A stretch of DNA of 64,000 nt from Kalmusia sp. IMI 367209 (lineage: Eukaryota; Ascomycota; Dothideomycetes; Pleosporales; Didymosphaeriaceae). The stretch is taken from positions 4,154,001-4,218,000 of the forward strand of contig JAPEUQ010000001.1 in the NCBI GenBank assembly GCA_027946365.1, in the 5' to 3' direction. The first letter of the stretch is position 1, and each line of letters begins with the position of its first letter. Under the pieces are notes generated by a model. It was not told the DNA's origin. It saw nothing but the letters and a program-made list of their open reading frames with translations, and made no database searches. Below, one piece after another: positions 33,175-45,420 of the stretch. The position numbers were made by a program, and so were the translations under genes.

Positions 33175-34411
33175 CCTTCGCGAAATCAATTCGCTAATAG
33201 CAGTAGAGTGTGTTTTCGGGTCTGGGGACGTTGCTCTGGTCAATTCAAACTAAATTTTGAGCATGAGAGATAGCATTTGTGCTTCAAAATAAGTGGCATA
33301 CTGGGATTGAGCAAACCGAGCGCGAGGGACACTCGTCAGCATCAACTTGGGAACTCGACACATCAAGGCAGTTGAAACATTGCGCGGCATGTGGCGCGCT
33401 TCTCAGATACTGAAGTTCGATATTAGGATCGTGTCGCGGTCAAGAACAGCTCCCAATGCTAGGTGGGCCTGTCATCCATGTATCTTCTATCAGGCTTCCC
33501 AAACTCGTTACAATACTAAGCCTCTCTTCCGTTTTGGCTCTTTTCTCATGCTAACGAGGTCGCTGCAAAATGCGCGCGACCCACATATTCGGAGATAGCG
33601 TCATCAAGGAGGCATCAGCAAAGGCTAGGCTCCAGATCGATGTCCTCGTCCGATCGGTCCATTGTTGCACGTGAAGCTACGTCCGAAAAGAAATCCCCTA
33701 GTCGGAAAGTACTCGCATTGTGCTACCCAATTGCGGCTCCTGTGCCAGATGCTGAAGTGGAGATGCGGCGAGCTTATTTAACCCCGATGTCCTAAATACG
33801 AAGATCATGCTACACAGATCGGCGCGCTTTACAGCAGTCCAGAAATAGTATGAAACAGAAGTCATGAATGAAATTGAATTGTTTTGCTTTTGCGCCATGA
33901 TGGAAGAAAGGTAATGAAGGTTCGTTGGACCTGGCGAAGTCGAGGCTGAGGTACTAAACTATTAGGTTATACGTTCACGGTCGCACCTGGAGCACCACCG
34001 TACGTAGTAGCGCGTCTTCATCCTTGCTACCCCACAAAATCGACAACTTTCTGTCTGTCTTCCAGTGCAACCCAATACCATCTCCTTACTTTTTCGCACC
34101 ACCCTCGACCTACAAGCAATTTAAATTGCTTAGCGCCTCTAAGCCTCCCTGACCCTAAACACGCGCTGATCCCCTCGTAAAGGGAAGTCCGTAAAATTGT
34201 GGCCCCAGCGGACCCTTGGCGTTTCACACAACGCGGAGTTCCAAGTGACTAATCCAGACATTACGATGAGGAAATAGATGGGATTGGTTGGAATGACGTC
34301 GCAATTCGAAGAAGCCGTGTAATCCTGGGGTGCGCGCCGGCAAGTAGGGGAGGGGATGCTAGAATAGGTCACAAATAGTTTTGCGAGTTGGATACGAGGC
34401 TGTTATTCTGA

Positions 34412-34418
34412 TATAAAG
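34412..34418 (+). promoter_or_regulatory. Candidate TATA box of the chitosanase gene
   Basis: TATAAAG lies 169 bp before the ATG at 34587, followed by pyrimidine-rich sequence where fungal transcripts often start. The call is based on motif and position only. Confidence 0.45.
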
Positions 34419-34586
34419 GCTGAAGTAAGGGCTGAAGAGGCTGAACAGACGTCAACTTTGAGATTTGCTTCTTCAGCTACTTCTTTTCATTCGCATCTGT
34501 TTTACTTTCGTTCACTGTACAGCGTACATTTCTTCGTCTGTTCAATTGTGAAATTCAGCTCCAAAACTTCCACAAGATCGATCACA

Positions 34587-35418
34587 ATGCGCTCCGCAGC
34601 TTCCCTTACCGTCCTCCTCGCCGGAGTCGCAGCCTGTCGTGAAGTCCCCTCCAACCTCAAGAGCTTTTTTGATACCCATAAGGTAATTCCCATCCTCGGC
34701 TCGATTCAGGATGATCCCCACTGACCGCATCTAGGACGGCTGCGCTAACCCCATCTCCATCGAATATTCCTCAGGCCAAGGCGATGCCGACACCGTATAC
34801 TGTAAAGATGACGCCTCGGGCGCCGTCTACCTCAAAGATAACGCGGGCGGGTACGCAGATGCAGACATTGACTGCGACGGCTCGGGCATGGGCACGGGTG
34901 ACTGCGGTGACGACCCCAGCGGACAGTCCATGACGGCATTCAAGGACCTTGTGCAAGAGTACTCCAACGGTGCTGTCGACGATCTGAACACTCATATTCA
35001 CAACTTCGTTGTCCTCGGAAACGACAACAGCCCCGAGGAGGGCGATGGCGGCGAGTCTTTCAGCCCTCAGGACGATGCCGATATTCAGCCGCTCAGCGTC
35101 GTTGCCGTCGTGTGTGGCGAAAAGTTGGTGTATGGCGTGTGGGGCGACGTAAATGGTGGAAAGGTTACGGGTGAGACGTCGCTGTCGCTGGCGAAGCAGT
35201 GTTTCCCTGACGAGGGGCTGAGCGGAAATGCGGGCCATGGCGATCACGATGTGCTCTATCTGGCTTTCCCGGGCGAGGAGGCCGTTGCGAAGGACGTGAA
35301 CTGGAGTGCCGGGAGTGCCGAGGAATTTGAAGCCTCGTTGGCGACGATTGGGGATGCGCTTGTACAGAAGGTTGCTTCTGGGCAGGCGAAGAGCAGGATT
35401 ATGCGCAGGACCTTGTAG
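34587..35418 (+). CDS. Secreted GH75-type fungal chitosanase
   Basis: Two exons: 34587-34682 and 34735-35418 (52-nt intron GTAATT...CTAG, phase 0), 259 residues. The N-terminal MRSAASLTVLLAGVAAC is a signal peptide. The mature protein follows the GH75 plan: YCKDDASGAVYLKDNAGG, the acidic core YADADIDCDGSGMGTGDC, QSMTAFKDLVQEYSNGAVDD, IHNFVVLGND, IQPLSVVAVVCGEKLVYGVW and CFPDEGLSGNAGHGDHDV. GH75 enzymes hydrolyse chitosan (partly deacetylated chitin) by an inverting mechanism with two carboxylates; the acidic residues around ADIDCDG are the likely catalytic region. The Cys count suggests disulfides. The enzyme would act outside the cell on fungal walls or environmental chitosan. Confidence 0.92.
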
Positions 35419-38400
35419 ATGGTGGTTGGATAGCGAGTGAAGATTGGGGAATGATTCAAGTCTTTGTATTAGTACTCAATTCCTAAAATTTTTAGAGCTA
35501 TACATTCGGCCCTGCACCATACTAGCATAAACCTTCCCGAGAACACGCAACTAGAGCTCGTGCATCTTCAAGATTATTCAATAGGTCTAAAGACAAGGTA
35601 GGGTTACGTGTTGAGTAGATATGTTATAGCTTAGTGCTGAAACTTGTGACTGAATGGGGTTGGGGCGGATATTAGATCTTCAGGTGAACATATGATGATT
35701 TCATGCTTTTTTTTATTCGCCTGTATGTATTACACTAAGGCAAAATGAATGAGAAATACAGTCGTCAAAGTGCTGCAAAGTTCCGATAGCGTGGGAAACA
35801 TCGATGAGATCATCGACGATGCTCATCATGATGAAATTGAAAGATCAGATTTAGACACAGCGAGGTTCTACACAATGAGCACTGCGTAAGAGCTAGAAGA
35901 TTAGTAAATACACTGGCCAGATCCGATCACGAGTACATCATTTTCTGATCGAATGTCTTAGATCTTGTGCGCGCATGGCGTAGAGTATGCTGGAACCTTA
36001 CTCCGGTTCTAGCAAGAGGTGTCGGGTTGATGGTCCACGAGCAACCGAAAATAACTATTACGTAGCTTTGCTGTCAGGTACGGTCCATTTCTGTTCATGA
36101 TCTTCAAGAGTGTCTACAAACCGACAATACTAGAAGTCGTAGCACAAGATTCACTACAGACGCGACAGAACACAAGCTTCAGAAAGCTGGTGCACCACAC
36201 CACAACGCTTCGTGGAACAAAGGGCTTAGAATTAAGGCCCCTAATACCATTCACCATATTTGGAGCTATACCTGGAACATTGACAGGATCTCGAAATTCA
36301 ATTGACTTGATATGCGCGATCTCAATCTAGATATCTATGAGGTGATAACTTCATGTGTTGTCAATGTGGTGCATACAAAGCCTTGTAGGAGTACACTATG
36401 AGTATCGCCCCTAAGACAGGGTCGTTTGTCATCTTTTACTGATCGTAAGGCAAGTAGAAATCAGGTTGGATGCTGGTATTTCATGAGTTATCTGCGGCTC
36501 TAGCGGGTGAAGCAAAGCTTTCCTCTTGAATTTCACACAAATAGAATCTTCCAATGCTGGGCTTCACACGATACAAACCCGACAATTTATCAGTTTAGCT
36601 GATTGATCTGTATTCATTGTAGCGAGTGAAGCTTATGTGGAATCTAAGAGGCAAATCTTGTCTGCAGATTCTGTACATTAAGATTCTCATGACTGACTGA
36701 TGCTAATGGCTCAAAGAGACGATCAGAACTCATATTTATACGATTAGCTTTCAATGCAATTGTTTTGTAGAGATTATATAGTCCGCTTTGTTATGACACA
36801 AGATTTCCATTTCCTTATAGCTAGGTCAACCAAAGCGTATTCAGGATCCAATGTGGTCGTATATTTTCAGGCTTGCGTGCAAAATAGTAGGCCTAGGAGA
36901 ACTGTACAACAAAATCCTTACAAAAAAAAGAATCGAAAGAACAAAGCGGAAAGGGGAAGCCACAACTGACAGAGCTTCCGATCTCGGCTTACAAATCCAA
37001 AGATCTCGTAGATATCGAACGCCTTATTGAGTCAGACAGCTTTAGCAACACCCACGCAGGATGCTTCATGAACTATCAATATAAACACAGGCCATGATAC
37101 ATAATGACAGATTAAGAGGTCGTTAGTGATTTGCGTATGATTTACATATTCTTTACGCACATCCCGTATTAGTATTCAAACATTCATGAGTTCACCCATT
37201 AATCTAACTTATTGCTCAGGTTCGAATAGGTTATCCTGTTAAACTCAAAGAGCCTCATTTCGTCAGGCTCGAAACTGGTAATGACGAGACGTACTCGCCG
37301 TAAAAAGCCCGAAGGATGAGCTGTAAGCGAAATCGCACTTTCATGAAGAATAGTCCGCATGCAGTGTTCCTCGAGTCCGGACGTAGTGTACGACGAACGT
37401 ACAATATCCCACTATTGGACTCGTGCTTACAAATAGGGTCACTGACACTCGTCATACGTCGAATATCTTCAAGTGATAGCGTTAGTATCTGCGAGTTTCG
37501 TCACACGGTAGTAGGATTTCTTGCCGGATAATCAAGGAAGCATGGTTTGATGAGGGGTTGTCTTGAAGCAGGCAACCATCGCAGATGCCGCTATGTTGCA
37601 TCTGTCCCACCCTATGTCCAACGGTAGATTCAAATGGTATCACCAAGCAGGGAGAATGGACAGCAGGGTTGCGAGAGAATAAAGTCGTCAAAGATGAAAT
37701 TCGATCGAAGAATGTTTGGTCACACAACCTACCGTGAATGATAGACTCTGAATGGCAAGAAGTGCTTGAAAAGGCAGGTAGATACAAAATGATCTTCTCA
37801 GCATGCTTATATGCCAGAAGTTTAAGTTTTATGCGCGTAAATCCATTCCATGGTTCTTTATCTTTTAATTCTGTGGAGAGAAATCTTTCCTGAATCTGGA
37901 AAGCTTTAAAATATATGTAGAAGTCAGTGGTCCAGGTACATTGTGAAGTTATGATGGCGGGAAAAACGAATAGAAGATTGAGGAACAGGTGTCATGGTAC
38001 ATTGCGAGCTGAACCTCAACATCGTACGATCGAGAGTGTGACATCATCCCTTGTCGTAAGATAAGCTCTAGATTGAGTTTATCTGAGAAGCTACTCGCAT
38101 AAATGGATTAGTTTTTTCGGAATGAAGTAAATCACCGATAGATTTGGGTTTGTAGCCAAACATAGTAGAGTTGCATTGTGTAATTCGAGTGGCGATACGT
38201 GGGGGCTCTCCATATCTCTCGTCGCGTCAAAGAAGTCCATATACTTGCTGGGAGACGGCGAAAGTCCTTAAACGGTCGATATCATAGTCATCTCAGCACC
38301 TCCTGGCACGGACTTCGTCGATCAAACAGCGTCGTCTCCTACGAGTAATGAAACCAGATAGCACCTACGTGCCGCCTGAACGTTTCGAGATGCTTCTCAT

Positions 38401-39399
38401 CTTACTCTAGGTCCCTCACCGCTGCGTAGCGGAGAGGCAATGTCGTGTAAGTTTCAGCCACTGCCGCGTAACGTCCCCACTTCTCGACGAGGGCGCTAAA
38501 ATCTTGAGAGAAAGGAAAGACGATAAAGATATAGGGAACGGAGAGTTCCGTTACAATTTCATTCTACAAAATGTCCCTAAAGTGGACCAAATACGTTACT
38601 CGACCGTAGCTCTGCTCAATATGTATAGATTGCAACCTCAATTTGGTCCAACACAAGTATCCATGTTCGTACAGATGTGCTCGGCGAACTGCTTCACTTG
38701 AACATAGTTGTATTTGTAATGGTACTAATCAAAGAACGAGCGGGGTAATATAGCGCGAGGCCAGAAGCCATGAGACCACCTAGGGACGGAAGAGCAAGCG
38801 AAAACGGAGCGCCCCTCCGTCAAATCATGGGAGTACGATTGACAGCCGACCGGGATGCGGGAAACCTGACAAGCGATGATTCGGAGCCGCCGGAATCCTG
38901 CCTCATCATTCCGGGTTGTGCAACGGAACAACGTATCACCGGAGTTAACTTCATGGGGCAGGAGTGATGAGCGATCAGCGCGCTGAGCAAAGACTGTGGG
39001 TCGCACGATCATCTTGTATATCCACTATGTGTTGCCTCGTTCAAACCCGGCATTCTTCGGACTCCGAAAAGCTTCTTCGCTAGACTTGCCTCTTAGGAGG
39101 GCGTTGCATCGTGCAGCTACCGGCAGGATCGTTGCCAGTGTACTGGTAAAACGGCTCTGCAGTGCCTGCAGCGTCCCCAAGGTCTCAAAATGCTGCATGA
39201 TGCAAGAAAGTATCACAGCTGCGCTGAGCAGTCGATTTCAAAAGAAAAGTTTGACATCATAAAAGATTACAGAATACATACAACCTTGGAGCTACAGCTC
39301 TACCAACTCTTTGTCATGGTCATGAGGGTCGTTATGTCATGAAATTTAGGCCCAGCCAAATTGGAATGCCAGTTTGTGTGTAAAAATCCTCGCTGCGTA
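35419..39399. other. Four-kilobase gene-free region
   Basis: I find no ORF with family resemblance on either strand, no terminal repeats and no transposase/RT motifs. Longest frames are under 110 codons apart from extensions of the P450 exon at the right end. Base composition looks modestly AT-rich in the middle (36000-37300). It may hold decayed repeats that only a repeat search would show. Confidence 0.5.
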
Positions 39400-41267
39400 T
39401 CACCAGGATCGCTCTCTCAGGATGAACCTCGTGGACTCATACGGCATCCTGAAGGTCTCCCACGACCACATGCGCCGCTCCTTTTCGTTTTCCAAGCTAA
39501 TGTCGAATCGGTCTAGGACCTGGGCGATGATGATCTTTATGACTGTGGAAGCGTGCACGCGACCAGGGCAGGCCAAGGACCCGAAGCCCCATATCGGGTA
39601 CTTCTCGGACACCTCGACGAACTTCGCACCACGGAGTGGAGAGTCTATATCCACGAAGCGACGTGGCTGGAAGTCGTTGGGTTTCGGATAATACTTCTCG
39701 TCGTGCATCTGGTCGTAAGCAGAAACGCAGACGGTGGATCCCGAAGGGCAAAACTGTTGGTTGCCGGTGGTGAAGGTGTAATCGGTCATGGCCTTCCTTC
39801 GAACGGCCACTGATATCGAGTCAGCTTTGCGATGATAATGGAATAGAACGATGACTCACTAGTATCAAGAGGGTGAAGTCGCACTACCTCCTTGATGAAG
39901 CTATCCAAGAACGGGAGATTGTGGATGCGGCTGTAATTTAGCGACTTGACATCTCCAATCTCCTGACGAATGGCCTCCTGCAAATCCGGGCGCACAGCCA
40001 GAGTAAGCATAATGAAGTCGAGGAACATCCACGGCTGATGCGCCGCGGCGAACCAAATGCCAAGCAGTGATTGAGCAAGGTGTTCAGGTCCCTGCCAGTA
40101 CTTGCTTCCCTCGGTAAACTCGACCATATTCCAGGCGAGAGTCAGCTGAACCTGCAATTAGCGAAAGGCGCTTAAGTTTATCGGATTGCTCACTGACCTT
40201 CTTCGTTTCTGGATCCTCATCCCAAGCGTCCCGACCCGGGCCCATAATGTTTGCAAGCTTCTGGAGGATCAGGCTCTGCGACTTCCCGCCCTTGGTGAGG
40301 AAACTGTGAACCCAACTGACGATACTTAGTAGGAGTATATTTGAGGCGCGAATGTGACCTACGAGGACATGAAAGATGGTGTGACTTGAAAGGCTGCCAT
40401 GCACGATACCATCTCCTTTGGATGGTCCAATATGGCGTTGGCGAAGGCGGGATCGTGGGCTGTGCGCATCAGTATCGCCGAAGATGTAAACAAGAGTAAC
40501 GGCGGCTTACAGAGCTGCTCGCCGAAGAACATCACGCACATGGCCCGCGACGCCATTGTCCGGACTGTGTCTGCGATGGGAAGTGAAATGCCCCCTGTGG
40601 AACGCCTAATCAGTTTGCAATTGTAAATCGTGCAAGTCTTGAACATACTAGAAGTTTGTTTGCCGTGCGCTAGCAATTCGTCCAGGCTTTCAACGATCCT
40701 CTTCTCCACACGAGGAAACAGACTTGGTAGGTTCTGCACTCCATTGACCTGGATGAGGCGACTGAAGAGGCGAGACTTCTGGGAGTTGACTTCATTGTGG
40801 TCGAAATTGTTGAGCGTGTGTTTGAAGCCAAACATCTGTGCGAGTCAGCAACGAAAAGCGATCTACACAGTAGCACTTACATCAGCATACACAGCCCGCT
40901 GTGACAACACTGTTGAAGTCTCGCTCAATTCCAGGATTTGCCTCTTGTCAGTCACGATGATCGGCTTCGCGGTGCTCCATGGCTTGTAGTATTTTGCCGA
41001 TCTCTGTTGTTGGTGGTTAGCATACCCACATTGTACCCTGCTACGCGGGGGCGGTAGTACAAAATCTTTAATGACGGTCTTGACACTTGACAAGAACCTC
41101 TTCAGGCCGGCAAATGGGGAAAGTCTCAGGATCTAGCGGCAGCGTTAGTGTCTCCCGGAGAGTAAAAGCAAAACGGTACCCACATATTGATCGAGGCCAA
41201 AACTGTTCAGGGCGAACAATATGCTCGCTGTCCAGAAAACAAGGGTGGAGAGCGTCTCAGTATCCAT
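39400..41267 (-). CDS. Cytochrome P450 monooxygenase (first of two)
   Basis: Eight exons: 41184-41267, 40881-41132, 40649-40835, 40511-40594, 40363-40459, 40198-40315, 39860-40151, 39400-39809; all introns are 45-54 nt and the phases sum to 507 residues. The N-terminal segment (TLVFWTASILFALNSFGL) is a membrane anchor. I-helix region is LLGIWFAAAHQPWMF, an atypical AAxHQ in place of the usual AGxxT. K-helix ExxR is Glu362-Arg365 (KEVVRLHP). Heme loop WGFGSLACPGR has the thiolate Cys452. ER-bound microsomal type. The subfamily resembles fungal secondary-metabolism or steroid-modifying P450s; the substrate cannot be read from sequence. It is the leftmost member of a P450/7TM/P450/MFS group. Confidence 0.93.
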
Positions 41268-43367
41268 ACTGATGGGCAGCCCAGGGTAGTGCCGAGAGAT
41301 GCTGCTCATACGAACTATGCTGTACGCTTATGTAGGTATGTGTGTATGTGTGCTGAGGATGGGCAAGGTAAACGCAGCAGAGTACGAACGGATAAACGAA
41401 AACGTGGTCGGTCCTGCGACTACGGGGATGTGAATGCAAGCGGAACGTCGGATGCACTCTGCAAGGCTACGAGGTTCTCTCAGCAAGTCATATACTCAGC
41501 GACCCATGTCTATTCTTGACCCACAGTAACCGATTGCAATAGACGCGGCAGCTCTCCGTGCAGCTGGAACTATGGATCCAATATGTTGCACGTGGAAATG
41601 CGCATGGTACATGAAGGAACAAACTGCCCCAAAGGCGCCTCCGCACGGCTGGGATTGGCGGCAATGCGCGGTCCTACCGACTGGTGGCGTGTCTCCAGAT
41701 GGTTCATTCGATGTCCGACGTCGCCTCTTGCCTGGGGCTCGCCTCTGAAGCAACCCAAGCATCGGCATCATTGCTCAATCCGTACTACGCAACTGGGAGC
41801 CGGGGCTGGACGAGACTTGCACGGTTGCACCAATGAAGGAACCCCCACAAACTTCGATCCTGTACGGACGATCGCCAGGGAGTACGTGGTAGGTAGCAAG
41901 ATTAGACACAGATTGATTGCAGAGTGTTGCGAGACCAAAGATTCCGGTAGCGCTTGCAACTCGTGCCCGCTGCCTACGCCCTCGAACTTACAAACGCGTC
42001 CGAGCCTCGGAATCTCCGTCGTCCGTTTTAAAATTACAACTGGATCGACTGGATCGCCTGTTCCATGTTGCAAATCTTAGAAACCTATCAATATCGAGCC
42101 CCCGGCCCGATACGGGGTGCTCTCTCGTACACCCTTGCATCGTCGTGTACAGTGACATGGGCTGATACTTGTCCGAAGACGCCCGGTGAAATGGATGTCG
42201 GTGCCGCTCTGATTGCTGTGGACGGGCTGGCAGACGCGCAGTGGGGCTTGTGCTTCGTCTAGCAAAGGAAGTATGCGGCGTGGTTGAGGCACTAATTACA
42301 AAACAGCTGCAGGCGCATAGAGCACCTATACAATGTACGGCGAAGTGCCTTGAAGCTAGAAAGTGCTTAATATACTTGGGCTTCGCTTACGTTCTACATG
42401 CTCGGGATGCGCCCCGAATATTGCTGACGCCTGAGCTCTTAGCGCGCGTAGAAGGGGAGGAGAGCATGGCCATAGATGTATTGCTACGGTATGAGACGTG
42501 GTTGACGGGGCTGGGGCATCGATGCGATCGCCTTTCTTCTGCGGAGTCGTTTGGCACTATTGCACGAGCATGGAGCGTATACGGAACACTACCGATGCCA
42601 ACTAACTAGGCCGACAGTGCCGCAGATAGCGCCATCTACCGCATTATCGCTTCATGTTACCGCATGTTCCGCGCGGACTACATTGCGCGATGTGGGGCTC
42701 GCTGCCGTCGCTGTTTGATGCCCACTTCAATCCTGTCCCGTTCATCTACAGTGCGGCGTAGCTAGAATCATACAGCAGACTCGCCATCGATGGACATTCG
42801 GAATATCACCAATGCGAGCTTACTGATCGGCACGACTTCGCGCCGACACGTTGATGGGAGCGCGGCAATTCCAGCCTGCAAGACGACAGGTCGTCGTGTA
42901 ACGCACGGTGTATTGAACATCTGGCAACCCGGGCTGACGAGGACAAGGGCAGGGGTCGATGCACAATCTCTCCCACAAGGTAAGACGGAGCGGAATGTGT
43001 GGCTTGGGCGCAGGGAAGTCCACGGGAGGCTAGCTGCTTTAGGAAGACGGTCGAGAGGTGATTGATGACCTTACGCTTCTGGAATCGTTCTGTCCTAGAG
43101 GCTGGAAGACGTGTCCGCGTGGAATCGGGCCCACGCTGGGTTCATGCTTGCTCGGTTGCGAGGCCGTGCTTTGCATCCAAGGCTTCAACGCTACTGTATG
43201 CGTATGCAACTGCGTACATTTGTTTGGTGGTGAGTTGCCGCGGGTTTGCCGCATTCACTTGGCTCTGACGTCTTTGTGGTCAAGGGTTGCACTCAAGCGT
43301 TTACGCGAACCGATTGTGAGAAATTTTAAGTTTGGGTTTGTTGATTAAGTGTCAGGCATTACAACTC
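41268..43367. other. Two-kilobase GC-richer interval without a supported gene
   Basis: Open frames of 165 codons (41583-42080, +) and about 120 codons (42241-42609, +, GTG start) exist, but they are mirrored by frames on the other strand, lack recognisable motifs and look like chance frames in higher-GC DNA. Confidence 0.4.
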
Positions 43368-44682
43368 TCAACCCCTCGTTGTCAAGCTACCGCCGTGAGA
43401 CACCTTGCACTCCTGGGAACTCTGAGGAAGAGAAAGAGCAATACCCGTATTAGACCCTAGATACGAGTGGCTTTCTGTAGCATCCGCATGGCTCGGCATC
43501 CTTCCTAGCTCATGGCTACTCGCACCGCGCTCGCTAGCCTCCTCCATGTGTAGATACGGGCTTCTCTTCGGATAACCCTCGATGGTTGACAGCCTCGAAT
43601 TATGCGAATTGTTCGTATTCTTACGTGAACTCCCGTAGGCAGACGAGCTACTTGCCGTGTTCCGGTCTTTGTGCAAGCGTGCGAGGGACGGCATGCATGC
43701 CGTAGAGATACCAACACACATCTCGATGGTATAACCCAGATATACGAAAACGACGTAGTAGGTGTAATCGGATTGGTTAAGGTAGATTCGGTGCTGGAAA
43801 TACAGCGTGACAGAGGACGCGCAGCAACACACTAGTCCGGTCGAGAACATGGCAGCTACCCCCACTTTCTTGTTTGTGCTTAATTGTAAATGTGATATTG
43901 CGACGAGGGGTAGCATTAGGACGTAAAGATCGGATACGAGAGCGAAGGAGGATGTCGGGACGGTGAGCTTGAAGGTCTGGAGGTAGCGCGGCGTTGCAAA
44001 TGATTCGACCCAGCCTTTGCCTGGAGGCGGGGCGGTGATAACCATCTGCGTAATTCCCAAGGAAATGTACCATAGCCACACCACGGCAAGACCAAGGTAC
44101 ACGCAGCGTCTCATCCAAGCTAGGGGTCGAAAGAGATTGAGGTACATCATGAAGAAGATCGTCTTGATCACAGGCCAGATGAGATTAGGTGGCCCATTAG
44201 ACATGAATGAGATCTTTTTCAGATATTAGATAAGGTTAAGGCAGTAGAATTGGTCTTCGTTCTTCACTTACAATAGCCATGTTCCTGGTTCTCATATGGG
44301 CAACGCTAAGATCCCACATGTGCGTCCCAAACCTATCCACTACGATTGCTTTGAAGTGGCTCAGCGAAATGACTCTGGTGGCAGACGATACATTATTGTA
44401 CATACCCAAGCATACGGTGATGTAATAATAGCAAGCGCCGACGATTGCCGCAACGGTCACCCAATCGTCTACAGCGAACCTGCCCCTGACTTTCATCGCG
44501 ACATAGAACCGCAGGCCGGCGAAAATAAGCATGCCGAGCATGAGAATACTATTTGCAACTAGGACATAGTAGCCGACCGTTGGAGGATTGATGAGATTGT
44601 ATTCACCATTGGGAGAGGTTCCCGCTGGTATCTGCGCAAGCATCTCAGGCGTGAGCTGGCTGAGATCCATCGAGGCCGCCAT
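43368..44682 (-). CDS. Seven-span fungal rhodopsin-like (PTH11-related fold) integral membrane protein
   Basis: Two exons: 44272-44682 and 43368-44213 (58-nt intron GTAAGT...AAAAAG, phase 0), 418 residues from the ATG at 44682; ATG 44670 is an alternative. Seven hydrophobic spans are countable: VGYYVLVANSILMLGMLIF, VDDWVTVAAIVGACYYY, NLIWPVIKTIFFMMYLNLF, VYLGLAVVWLWYISLGITQM, ALVSDLYVLMLPLVAISHL, VGVAAMFSTGLVCCCASSV and VVFVYLGYTIEMCVGISTAC. The DDW motif before span 2 and the WDL/HMW region are typical of the fungal rhodopsin domain family, which includes PTH11-like receptors. No CFEM domain precedes it. A 90-residue Ser/Asn-rich cytosolic tail could be phosphorylated. Ligand and signalling role are unknown. 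Confidence 0.85.
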
Positions 44683-45420
44683 GTCGACGAGCGACTTCTC
44701 AAGGAAGGGTCGAAACGGGAATGCCGATTCCAAAATCGCGTGAGAGGCTGCAGTTTCGACTGCTCAAATAACAGAGTGAGCAGCTCTGCCGCCCGGGAAA
44801 AATAAGCCTTGGTATTCACGACTGACGCGAGAAACCCCGGTCCAAGAAGAAAAAAACGCGACGCAAGGCTGCGTTCAGCTACGATGTTGAACAACAGCCG
44901 GGTATTCACGATATGGAGGTGTCTCATGACGGGCTGGAGACTAAGGACGGCCCTGCAGAACGCATGAGGGCTTCAGGCTCATCCATTGAGACGTATGCCC
45001 AAGGCTGCACGGCATGCTGCTATACGGGGATTGATATTTGAGGCGTGATTCAATGGCCAGGTTAAAGGCACGACCACAGTGCTGGATATCACTTCGCTTG
45101 GCAGAAAACCCTCTCGCGCCAGGCGTCTGCGGGCTATGCGGTATTGGAGGGGCGAAAGCATGCTGAAGTAACACGGCATGTCTGCTTTTGTCTTCTTTTG
45201 CGATGTTGTTATAAGCACTATGGCCAGTGGTGTATATCAGGCTGAGGGGCCGGCGGTTACGCGCCGTAGGACCCCTTTCCTGTCACATCAGCGCTTACCT
45301 GAAAAGGCAAGTGCAGCGTGGGCCATCCACCGATAATGAACGTAATCATAATCTAATTCAGGGTCCTCGAGTCTGGCATACATCGCGTCCTCAAGCCCCT
45401 TCTTACCTTCTGTTGGTGCA
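44683..45420. other. Divergent promoter of the 7TM and P450 genes
   Basis: 738 bp between two divergent starts, likely carrying shared regulatory sites. No coding sequence is supported. Confidence 0.5.

Larger units (their letters stand above)
32971..34586. other. Intergenic 1.6 kb
   Basis: No gene recognised. Contains a 15-nt poly(A) run at 33160-33174 and, at the right end, the likely promoter of the chitosanase gene with GGCTGAA repeats near 34417-34445. Confidence 0.5.

Noticed and set aside
37201..37240. Possible tRNA B-box (GGTTCGAATAGG)
   Set aside because: Lacks the terminal CC and no A-box or cloverleaf could be built around it.
41583..42080. 165-codon plus-strand frame
   Set aside because: Mirrored by an open minus-strand frame, no family resemblance, GC-rich context.
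42241..42609. About 120-codon plus-strand frame
   Set aside because: Starts with GTG, no motif; treated as chance.
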